Of a DNA stretch of 5,151 nucleotides, positions 1 through 5,095 are shown piece after piece. The notes below the pieces were generated by a model. It saw only the letters and a list, made by a program, of their open reading frames with translations, was not told the DNA's origin and made no database searches. The stretch is taken from assembly GCA_020053185.1 (NCBI GenBank), contig JAGVNP010000199.1, positions 1 to 5,151 on the forward strand. Reading direction: 5' to 3'. The first letter of the stretch is position 1; each line of letters opens with the position of its first letter. Source of the DNA: Deltaproteobacteria bacterium (GTDB lineage: Bacteria; Desulfobacterota; Desulfomonilia; UBA1062). A program made the translations under genes and the position numbers.

Positions 1-104
1 TCTAAAGCAAAAACCACGTCATATATTTTCTTTTTCAGATCACTGGTGTCTCTTCTAGTGCAGAAGACAGATACTGTCAACAAGATAATATATTTTTGTC
101 AAAT

Positions 105-197
105 CCAGTAGCCAGAATTCCGGAGTCAGAATGAAAAGAGGCCCTGCCAAGGCATATCCTGCTTCTATTCTGGATTCTTGCTCCTGACTACTGACTG
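105..197. repeat. Imperfect palindromic repeat, separate class from the GTCATT elements
   Basis: The left end, CAGTAGCCAG (106-115), pairs with the right end, CTGACTACTG (184-193), at 9 of 10 positions. Inside it CAGAAT (127-132) pairs with ATTCTG (167-172). The centre carries a small hairpin, TGCC-AA-GGCA (145-154). The vocabulary of short CAGAAT, GGAGTCAG and CTCCTGACTACTGACTG blocks is typical of dispersed non-coding repeats in environmental bacterial genomes. It does not resemble the GTCATTGCGA elements elsewhere in the window. Only one copy is present here, so its dispersed nature is inferred from style. Confidence 0.5.
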
Positions 198-275
198 CCG
201 AGTAATTACTATATGTTAGCAAGGTTAATCAATGTGGGGTCTTGCTCTATCATATTTAGACAATCTGCATTTAGC

Positions 276-305
276 TTGTCACCTGTCACGCTCAACTGGT
301 AATAT
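276..305 (+). promoter_or_regulatory. Possible sigma-70 promoter of the lyase gene
   Basis: TTGTCA (276-281) and TAATAT (300-305) are separated by 18 bases. Transcription would begin near 312 and give a leader of roughly 48 bases before the start codon at 360. The -10 box matches the consensus at only 4 of 6 positions and the surrounding DNA is AT-rich, so a chance match is quite possible. A TGTCAC direct repeat (277-282 and 284-289) overlaps the -35 box. Confidence 0.3.
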
Positions 306-344
306 ATGCATAAGATTTTATGTATTTTTTTATTTTTTAGTGTT

Positions 345-352
345 GGAGGGAG
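345..352 (+). promoter_or_regulatory. Ribosome binding site that sets the lyase start
   Basis: GGAGGGAG lies 7 bases before the ATG at 360. It decides against the upstream in-frame ATG at 306, whose extra 18 residues would be translated from the leader and would run through this site. Confidence 0.8.
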
Positions 353-359
353 AAATCAT

Positions 360-1223
360 ATGAAGATAAAAGAGCATCCTTTAATCAAAGAAGGCAAGAT
401 AATGCTTGTTGCCGGGGTCTATGATGTGCTCTCGGCAAAGATTGCACAGAAAGCTGGATTTTCTGCGGTTGTGTTGACAGGCTATGGAGTGTCAGCGAGC
501 TATCTGGGGGAGCCTGATTTCGGACTCTTAACCCAGACCGAGATCCTTGATAATGCACGCCGGGTGGTCCAGGCAACTAATCTGATTGTCACGGTAGATG
601 CAGACACAGGCTATGGAGGGCCGTTAAATGTGCAGCGCATGACGCGCGAGCTTATAAAGATGGGTGCGTTCGGCATGATACTTGAGGATCAGAAATGGCC
701 AAAGCGCTGCGGCCATATGAGAGGCAAAGAAGTGATTGATGCACAAGAGCATGCACTAAAGATACGGGCTGCAAAGGATGCGGCAGGTTCTGCGCCGTTT
801 CTGATCACTGCCCGTACCGATGCTATTGCAACACACGGCCTGGATGAGGCGATCAGGCGGGCAAAACTCTACAAGGACGCCGGAGCTGACGTGTTGTTTG
901 TAGAGGCGCCGCAGACGAAAGATGTCTTGAAGAGGATCGGGAAAGAGGTTCCTCATCCCTTGACAGTAAATATGATCGAGGGCGGATTAACGCCGCTTTT
1001 AAGCCTGGAAGAGATTTATGAGCTGGGCTTTTCCATTGTAGGCTATGTGCTCACCGGGCTTTTTGCAGCAGCCCAGGCGCTTGAAAAAGCATACAGGACA
1101 TTGCGGATTGAAGGAACCAGCACATCAATGAATAAAGACATGATGGGTTTTAATGACTTCACCAATATTATCGGACTTGAAAAACGCTATCAGGAAGATG
1201 AGAAATACAAGATAGAAAAGTGA
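360..1223 (+). CDS. Isocitrate lyase/PEP mutase superfamily enzyme, probable C-C bond lyase
   Basis: A cytoplasmic enzyme of 287 residues, the usual size for the single-domain methylisocitrate lyase/oxaloacetate decarboxylase/carboxyPEP mutase group. These are TIM barrels that act on 2- to 4-carbon keto or hydroxy acids with Mg2+. Visible motifs are TGYGVSAS (40-47), VDADTGYGG (79-87, metal-binding aspartates 80 and 82), EDQKWPKRCGH (109-119), ITARTDA (149-155), VEAP (181-184) and VNMIEGG (203-209). KRCGH with Cys117 is the signature of the lyase branch; PEP mutases proper usually lack this cysteine, so bond cleavage is more likely than phosphonate chemistry. The substrate cannot be read from the sequence: 2-methylisocitrate, dimethylmalate or oxaloacetate are all possible. 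No propionate-cycle partner genes (prpC, prpD) are nearby, so prpB is not assigned. The start at 360 follows from GGAGGGAG at 345-352. The gene appears monocistronic, because a repeat element begins at its stop codon. Confidence 0.9.
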   Translation: MKIKEHPLIKEGKIMLVAGVYDVLSAKIAQKAGFSAVVLTGYGVSASYLGEPDFGLLTQTEILDNARRVVQATNLIVTVDADTGYGGPLNVQRMTRELIKMGAFGMILEDQKWPKRCGHMRGKEVIDAQEHALKIRAAKDAAGSAPFLITARTDAIATHGLDEAIRRAKLYKDAGADVLFVEAPQTKDVLKRIGKEVPHPLTVNMIEGGLTPLLSLEEIYELGFSIVGYVLTGLFAAAQALEKAYRTLRIEGTSTSMNKDMMGFNDFTNIIGLEKRYQEDEKYKIEK

Positions 1224-1310
1224 TGAGACCTTTGTATAATGCAAATCTTGTCTTTGCGAGCACGTTCGCTTCGCTCAGTATAAACTCCGCGAAGCAAGCT
1301 GACACGAAGT

Positions 1311-1375
1311 GTCATTCTGAGCCCAAAGGGCGAAGAATCTTATTAAGATCCTTCGGGCATCGCCCTCAGGATGAC
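1311..1375. repeat. Nested 65-bp palindromic repeat with a cloverleaf-like fold
   Basis: The outer stem GTCATTCTGA (1311-1320) pairs with TCAGGATGAC (1366-1375), with one G-T wobble. An inner stem, GAAGAATCTTA (1332-1342) against TAAGATCCTTC (1344-1354), has one mismatch. Between the two stems each arm carries its own small hairpin: GCCC-AAA-GGGC (1321-1331) and GGGC-ATC-GCCC (1355-1365). The two side hairpins cannot pair well with each other across the long stem but each pairs with itself, so a four-way fold fits better than one long hairpin. It may also slow or stop transcription after the lyase gene, although no T-tract follows. Confidence 0.75.
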
Positions 1376-1388
1376 TGTTGCACAGTCA

Positions 1389-1443
1389 GATTGCCATCCT
1401 TCACTTCGTTCAGGACAGGCTAGCTTACGCTCCTCGCAATGAC
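1389..1443. repeat. Right arm of the composite element, direct copy of 5002-5058
   Basis: This 55-base arm aligns with 5002-5058 in the same orientation, with four substitutions and a 2-base indel. Both contain GCCATCCTT, TTCAGGACAGGCT and AGCTTACGCTCCTCGC, and end in ATGAC. The closeness over the full arm shows that the elements at 1223-1470 and 4928-5080 belong to one family and are of fairly recent common origin. Confidence 0.8.
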
Positions 1444-1468
1444 CGAAAGGTGGTTGTGCAAAGGTCTC

Positions 1469-1486
1469 ATGATATTGAAATATCAT
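1469..1486. promoter_or_regulatory. Perfect 18-bp palindrome before the transporter gene
   Basis: ATGATATT-GA-AATATCAT is an exact inverted repeat of 8 bp arms with a 2-base centre. It ends 4 bases before the GGAGGG ribosome binding site (1491-1496) of the transporter and overlaps the last two bases of the composite element. It could be an operator for a dimeric repressor, or a small mRNA hairpin close to the ribosome binding site. No regulator gene is in the window to link it to. Confidence 0.5.
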
Positions 1487-1501
1487 TAAGGGAGGGTTTT
1501 T

Positions 1502-2356
1502 ATGTCAATAGGTGTTGCAATCTTAATAGCTATTATCGCCACATCGCTTATGAACGTGGGTCTTGCATTTCAGAAAAAACAGGCATCAGAGATGCCAAAG
1601 ATCGATGTGGACAGCAAGGCAGCTGCAAAGGCTTTTGTGAAGAATAGAACATGGCGGTTGGGTCTTGCCGGTATGCTCGTTGGCTTTGGCATATATGCAT
1701 GGGTTGCCGGAGAGGCACCGATATCGATAATCCAGCCAACGCTTGGCATGGGGCTTGTTGTGCTTGCCTGTTTTTCGGTTTTTTATCTTCATGAAAAACT
1801 AAAGCCAATAGAGTGGGCTGCTGTGGTTGGAATGATGATTGGACTGATACTGCTCGGATTGAGTGCAGCAGGAGAACATTCTGAGGGGGAGTTAAAAATA
1901 GGGGTGCTTGTGATAATCACGATTTTCGTACTCTGCATTGTAGGGATTGCCTACCTTGCACGAAAATGGCTTAAGCAAAAAGAGGTGAGCCTTGAGTGGC
2001 TGCTCGGTGTTATTACCGGTCTTTTTATTGGCCTCGGTGCGCTTTATCTCAAGGCATCATGGAATGCAAGTGATGCGGGAAACCATGTACTTGCGTATGC
2101 GGTTTTCGTCCCTGCCACGGCTGTATTTTTTATTAGTGGGATTGCCATCATGCAGAGCGGATTTCAGCATGGCACTGCAATGATCGTGGTTGCTCTGGAG
2201 GCAGTGGTGAATAAAATTGTTGCCATCATTGGCGGAATGATAAGCCTTGGAGAATATCTGCCCGAAGACCCTAAACTAGCTACTTTACGGATTTTAGCAT
2301 TTGTTCTTCTTTTAGGTGGAAGCGGTGTGCTTTCCAAGTTCGGAAAAAAGGAATAG
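1502..2356 (+). CDS. DMT-superfamily (EamA-like) inner-membrane transporter
   Basis: A 284-residue integral membrane protein, the usual length for the drug/metabolite transporter superfamily. Hydrophobic segments lie at about 2-23, 52-69, 73-96, 103-122, 132-153, 166-186, 196-217, 224-247 and 261-279, so 9 or 10 helices. The first ends in GLAFQKK (20-26), a pattern seen in DMT proteins including NIPA-like magnesium carriers. The segment IQPTLGMGL (77-85) followed by YLHEKLKPIEW (95-105) is a typical EamA half-repeat, and GEYLP (250-254) marks the matching place in the second half. A soluble stretch of about 28 residues (24-51) after helix 1 is longer than usual. The substrate is unknown; metabolite export or cation transport are both possible. 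The start is supported by GGAGGG at 1491-1496, 5 bases ahead of the ATG. The upstream palindrome and repeat element suggest its own transcription unit, and a shared terminator follows. Confidence 0.85.
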   Translation: MSIGVAILIAIIATSLMNVGLAFQKKQASEMPKIDVDSKAAAKAFVKNRTWRLGLAGMLVGFGIYAWVAGEAPISIIQPTLGMGLVVLACFSVFYLHEKLKPIEWAAVVGMMIGLILLGLSAAGEHSEGELKIGVLVIITIFVLCIVGIAYLARKWLKQKEVSLEWLLGVITGLFIGLGALYLKASWNASDAGNHVLAYAVFVPATAVFFISGIAIMQSGFQHGTAMIVVALEAVVNKIVAIIGGMISLGEYLPEDPKLATLRILAFVLLLGGSGVLSKFGKKE

Positions 2357-2381
2357 AAGAAATAGATAAAAGTATTTGTTA

Positions 2382-2422
2382 AAAGGGCTGTTTACCACTC
2401 TTCAGGTAAACAGCCCTTTGGT
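2382..2422. terminator. Bidirectional rho-independent terminator between convergent genes
   Basis: AAAGGGCTGTTTACC (2382-2396) and GGTAAACAGCCCTTT (2405-2419) form a perfect 15-bp stem with an 8-base loop. The stem begins 26 bases after the transporter stop codon and ends 18 bases before the stop of the convergent gene. On the plus strand the stem ends in TTT and continues GGTTTAATT; on the minus strand it ends in TTTTAACAAAT. Each side has a modest T-rich tail, which fits termination in both directions. Confidence 0.9.
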
Positions 2423-2436
2423 TTAATTATACTTCT

Positions 2437-3852
2437 TTAATCTTTTGGCGGCCGCAAATATTTCTTACATACTTCAGGAAGAATCACGGTTTCGTTTGAC
2501 CGTATATTATCGCCAACACGGACTTTGATAGGGTTGTCCATGTATTTCATGTAATCTTTTTCATCGCCAGGCTTATACGATGGGATCGTATACATTTCGA
2601 TAAACACCACATATTTTCCTGCCCTGACATTGGTGATATCCCATTCCTGCCATATGCATCCATAAGTGCCGGGTTCGCTCTCTGGCAAATCCTTCAGTGT
2701 TTCATCATCAATGATCCCGAATTTGATCTTGATTTTTTCCTTTAAGAGCTCTGGCGTAAAGATGGTTCTCTGCATTGCAGTCTGGCAAGGTCCGGTCATG
2801 ATCCTCCACTTATCAACAGCAGGATTAAAATTGAGTTCGCCGTCATCCATCTTTCCGTCAACCAAAAATCCCTGCGGATTTTCTGAATTAAAAACCTTTG
2901 ATCCAATGACATTACGATTATAGTCAACGCCTACCCAGACCTTTACAGATGAGGCAATTGTATCGAGTTTGAAGGGGATCTCAATTATAACAGGCATAGG
3001 GCTGAGGGTCCGGTAATCAACGTCATCTATAATACCGCGGGCAACCTTTCCCCCGCCTATCCACTTTGGCCCCTCGAAATACTCTTCAGACCGTTTCAGC
3101 ATACGGATCGGGCCGATTTGGTATGCAAGGATATCACTCTTCATGCTTTCTTCTGTGATTTTGAGTTTAAGCGAGCCAAAGAGTAGTTTGATTGTGATTC
3201 GTGATTTTACCCGGTCAAGGAAGTTCTTTTCATTTCCGCCTCCACCTTTTGGACTCCACCATCCTGTTGTAAATACAGAGTGTCTGCCATCTTTAATAAT
3301 GCTTTTACTTGCACGATAATCACTCCATGTAACCCCGGTGTCGTAGTTAAAGTGCATATAATCAGGTTTTAATGACCTGGCAGGCACATTGCTGGCAAAA
3401 TACAGCAGGTAACACCATCCTTTGTTGTTGTTTATAGGATCAATGACTTCGATTTCACTTCCTGCACTTGCCCCTGCAACCCATGCATCTTTTGAAACAC
3501 GATCGCCAGTGTCGTCGGCCATGAAGGTCAGCACATCCCATGTATCCAGTTTGCCGTTACCCATCTCTGTGTTGAGCAGCTTGCCGGATGTAAAGATATA
3601 ATCACCATTATTGCCGGTCATCTCATCTATTTGATAGCGGATAGGCTCCAATGTTCCATTGTTGTACGCATACAGACGCAGGTTTGAAATCGGTTTACCA
3701 ATCACCTCGCTTGCCAGTTCGCCTTTCATAACCACCGGATCAACCCAGCGGTCAATTGTTTTTTTTGCCAGCACTGCGTCAGCAGCAAAGATGATACTGG
3801 AAAACATGAGCGTGGTGATACAAAGAACTATTGCCGAAGATTTTATTTTCAT
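2437..3852 (-). CDS. Exported protein of unknown function with N-terminal signal peptide
   Basis: A 471-residue protein that I do not recognise as a named family. It opens with a signal peptide: MKIK, a hydrophobic core to about residue 22, then small residues FAADA, with cleavage likely near residue 23-26. No other membrane segment is seen, so the product should be periplasmic, outer-membrane associated or secreted. The mature part looks mainly beta-stranded and rich in Trp, Tyr, Asp and Gly. Notable stretches are RYQIDEMTG (72-80), the acidic GNGKLDTWDVLTFMADDTGD (98-117), which could bind calcium, and a four-glycine loop near the middle. The mature chain has four cysteines (in GWCYL, GPCQT, YGCIW and EVCKK), enough for two disulfides. 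The C-terminal 80 residues end in alternating strand patterns like an Ig-like or prealbumin-like fold; this is only an impression. AAAAGGAGG (complement of 3858-3866) stands 5 bases before the ATG. It is monocistronic, with its own promoter and terminator. Confidence 0.85.
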   Translation of the reverse strand: MKIKSSAIVLCITTLMFSSIIFAADAVLAKKTIDRWVDPVVMKGELASEVIGKPISNLRLYAYNNGTLEPIRYQIDEMTGNNGDYIFTSGKLLNTEMGNGKLDTWDVLTFMADDTGDRVSKDAWVAGASAGSEIEVIDPINNNKGWCYLLYFASNVPARSLKPDYMHFNYDTGVTWSDYRASKSIIKDGRHSVFTTGWWSPKGGGGNEKNFLDRVKSRITIKLLFGSLKLKITEESMKSDILAYQIGPIRMLKRSEEYFEGPKWIGGGKVARGIIDDVDYRTLSPMPVIIEIPFKLDTIASSVKVWVGVDYNRNVIGSKVFNSENPQGFLVDGKMDDGELNFNPAVDKWRIMTGPCQTAMQRTIFTPELLKEKIKIKFGIIDDETLKDLPESEPGTYGCIWQEWDITNVRAGKYVVFIEMYTIPSYKPGDEKDYMKYMDNPIKVRVGDNIRSNETVILPEVCKKYLRPPKD

Positions 3853-3911
3853 AGTGGCCTCCTTTTAGTTCAATTATTACATTAAAATTTGATTTATTGT
3901 TTTATTGTTTA

Positions 3912-3940
3912 TTTATATAACAGATGTTTAAAATTGTAAA
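3912..3940 (-). promoter_or_regulatory. Sigma-70 type promoter for the exported-protein gene
   Basis: Read on the minus strand, TTTACA (complement of 3935-3940) is followed after exactly 17 bases by TATAAA (complement of 3912-3917). Transcription would start near 3905 and give a leader of about 50 bases before the ATG at 3852. The leader is AT-rich and contains repeated CAATAAA words (plus-strand TTTATTG at 3893-3899 and 3901-3907). No equally good promoter is visible on the plus strand for the divergent hydrolase gene. Confidence 0.55.
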
Positions 3941-3999
3941 TACCACAATCCCCAAAAGTTTGATAGAATAGAAGCCGATAAAGCATAATAAGGAAAAAT

Positions 4000-4575
4000 A
4001 TGAAGCATTTATGGATAGGTGATAATCCCAAGCTTGAGGCAATAGCTGAGGGAGAAGAAAGGCTTCCCTGTGCTATCATAACCCACCCACACCCGCTCTA
4101 TGGCGGAAATATGTATAACAATGTGGTTGAAGCCGCAAAGAATGCTGCCCTGGCAAACGGATACAAAGCACTTCGGTTTAATTTTCGTGGAACCGGTCAA
4201 AGTGAGGGTATCCATGAGGACGGTCGGGGTGAGGTGGAAGACCTTGATACAGTAGTAAAATATGCAGGAAATGTTTCTCTGATCATCGGATACTCGTTTG
4301 GCGCATGGATCGCAGCCAAATATATCAAAGACAATCAAATGCCCTGCATACTTATTTCACCGCCCAATATGATGTTCGGTTTTTCTTCGCTCAAAGGGCT
4401 TGATGTGTGGGCAATAGCAGGAGAAAACGATCAGTTCTGCAAGCAGGAGGTTCTGACTGATATTTTAGAAAAAGACAGGATTACAATTTGCCGTGGGGCT
4501 GACCATTTCTGGTCTGGATGGGAGACGTTTTTACAGGATATCCTCTCTGATATCTTTACGCAGATGAAAGGTTAA
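4000..4575 (+). CDS. Small alpha/beta hydrolase (COG2945-like, dienelactone hydrolase-related)
   Basis: A compact 191-residue cytoplasmic hydrolase; 200-220 residues is normal for this group. The strand-turn motif THPHPLYGGNMYNNVV (28-43) near the N-terminus is characteristic of the group and helps form the oxyanion hole. RFNFRGTGQSEG (59-70) is the next conserved block. The nucleophile elbow is GYSFGA with Ser99, the acid is Asp144 in GENDQF, and the base is His169 in GADHFW, so the catalytic triad is complete. There is no lid domain and no signal peptide. Members act on esters or thioesters, but the natural substrate is unknown. AAGGA (3990-3994) lies 5 bases before the ATG. It is divergent from the exported-protein gene, and nothing follows closely on the same strand except the repeat/nuclease region, so it is probably a single-gene unit. 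Confidence 0.88.
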   Translation: MKHLWIGDNPKLEAIAEGEERLPCAIITHPHPLYGGNMYNNVVEAAKNAALANGYKALRFNFRGTGQSEGIHEDGRGEVEDLDTVVKYAGNVSLIIGYSFGAWIAAKYIKDNQMPCILISPPNMMFGFSSLKGLDVWAIAGENDQFCKQEVLTDILEKDRITICRGADHFWSGWETFLQDILSDIFTQMKG

Positions 4576-4611
4576 TACAGAAGAGTGAAAAACCGAACGT
4601 ACCCCCTTATT

Positions 4612-4648
4612 GTCATTGCGAAGGAACAAAGTGACTGAAGCAATCTCA
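4612..4648 (+). repeat. Left half of a GTCATTGCGA repeat running into the nuclease start codon
   Basis: GTCATTGCGA (4612-4621) is followed by GAAGCAATCTC (4637-4647), the usual left arm of this repeat class, and the next base is the A of the nuclease ATG. The same left arm appears in shortened form at 4952-4979. The expected right arm is not found directly after it. The nearest unpaired right arm is at 5096-5126, beyond the nuclease gene. As a result the nuclease start has no Shine-Dalgarno sequence at normal spacing; the only purine run, AAGGAAC, is about 20 bases upstream. Confidence 0.7.
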
Positions 4649-4941
4649 TGAATAAACAATATTATGTGTATATAATGACGAATAAAGCAAATACAGTGCT
4701 CTATACCGGTGTTACAGGAGATTTACTGAAACGAATATATGAGCACAAACAGAAGTTTGTGGAAGGGTTTACAAAAAGATATAATGTCAACAAGCTGGTT
4801 TATTATGAAATATTTAATGATCCAGGGAATGCCATTACGCGATAGAAAAAAATAAAGGCAGGGCCAAGGAAAAGAAAAATCGAGCTAATTGAAAGCAAAA
4901 ATCCAGAGTGGAGGGATTTATATGCTGAGATTTTTGCATAA
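4648..4941 (+). pseudogene. GIY-YIG family nuclease interrupted by one in-frame TAG
   Basis: A small single-domain GIY-YIG endonuclease of the UPF0213/YhbQ-like type, about 97 codons when read through. The GIY part is YYVYIM (5-10), the YIG part is LYTGVT (18-23), and the catalytic arginine is Arg29 in LLKRIYEHK, followed by TKRYNVNKLVYYE (42-54) and NAITR (61-65). Codon 66 (4843-4845) is TAG. Reading on in the same frame gives KKIKAGPRKRKIELIESKNP, then EWRDLYAEIFA and a TAA at 4939-4941, which is the normal C-terminal part of the family. So only one codon is broken and no frame is shifted. In the family the motif is usually (A)ITREKQIK, so the stop replaces the conserved metal-binding glutamate. 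The 65-residue product would lack this residue and the C-terminal helix, and should be inactive unless the stop is read through. The start abuts a repeat arm and has no ribosome binding site; the end lies inside the terminal repeat of another element. Confidence 0.8.
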
Positions 4942-5080
4942 TACCCGCATTGTCATTGCGAACGAAGTGAAGCAATCTTGCAAACCATTAACATTTCAGG
5001 AGATCGCCATCCTTAACTTCTTTCAGGACAGGCTCAAGCTTACGCTCCTCGCGATGACAAAAACAATTATGCAAAGATCT
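4928..5080. repeat. Complete MITE-like element, same family as 1223-1470
   Basis: The termini AGATTTTTGCATAAT (4928-4942) and ATTATGCAAAGATCT (5066-5080) are inverted repeats matching at 14 of 15 positions. Inside them are the sub-termini GTCATTGCGA (4952-4961) and TCGCGATGAC (5049-5058). The right arm (5002-5058) is a close direct copy of 1389-1443. At 153 bp this element is shorter than the composite one because it has no nested hairpin repeat. Its left terminus supplies the last codons and the stop codon of the broken nuclease frame. An open frame through 4889-5125 has no family features and is taken to be repeat sequence. Confidence 0.75.
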
Positions 5081-5095
5081 AGTAACGAGCTATGG

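Larger units (their letters stand above)
1..359. other. Upstream region without a convincing gene
   Basis: No convincing coding region is visible before the lyase gene. The stretch holds an imperfect palindromic repeat (105-197, listed separately). It also has a small perfect inverted repeat GACAG-ATA-CTGTC (66-78) and a looser inverted pair, 211-223 against 241-255, sharing ATATG and AGCAAG. Two TTGACA boxes lie on the minus strand (complement of 75-80 and 97-102). A minus-strand frame is open from about position 96 to the left edge and reads plausibly near the edge, but it has no ATG and no ribosome binding site. A gene could begin there and run off the window, but this is not supported enough to call. 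Confidence 0.6.
1223..1470. repeat. Composite inverted-repeat element (MITE-like) with a second repeat nested inside
   Basis: The outer ends are a perfect 12-bp inverted repeat, ATGAGACCTTTG (1223-1234) and CAAAGGTCTCAT (1459-1470). Inside these lie the sub-termini GTCTTTGCGA (1250-1259) and TCGCAATGAC (1434-1443), which mark the GTCATTGCGA repeat class. Further in are a 7-bp pair GCTTCGC/GCGAAGC (1268-1274, 1289-1295), a mini-hairpin GACAC-GAA-GTGTC (1301-1313) and a complete repeat of another class at 1311-1375. The element starts on the last base of the lyase stop codon and ends 20 bases before the transporter's ribosome binding site, so it fills almost the whole spacer. Open frames crossing it are repeat translations, not genes. 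Terminal repeat plus sub-terminus is shared with the element at 4928-5080. Confidence 0.75.

Noticed and set aside
1..96. Partial minus-strand gene running off the left edge (open frame reading ...TSDLKKKIYDVVFAL)
   Set aside because: The residues near the edge look coding and are preceded by a hydrophobic stretch ending in Cys, but there is only TTG to start from, no ribosome binding site, and too little sequence to judge.
306..359. N-terminal extension of the lyase from the ATG at 306
   Set aside because: It lacks a ribosome binding site, reads as hydrophobic AT-rich leader, and would translate through the strong GGAGGGAG site that serves the ATG at 360.
1250..1443. CRISPR array or tRNA from the repeated palindromic blocks
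   Set aside because: There are no regular spacers between identical repeats, and no tRNA-like arms or anticodon layout; the blocks are nested inverted repeats.
1220..1647. Plus-strand open frames over the spacer before the transporter
   Set aside because: They are translations of the repeat element, and the second one overlaps the transporter in another frame; no family features or ribosome binding sites.
3960..3989. TTGATA-18-CATAAT promoter for the hydrolase
   Set aside because: Transcription would start about 4 bases before the ATG, leaving the AAGGA ribosome binding site outside the message.
4843..4845. Pyrrolysine or other amber recoding in the nuclease
   Set aside because: There is no sign of pyrrolysine machinery or a recoding structure here, and the replaced residue is a glutamate; a nonsense mutation or sequence error is simpler.
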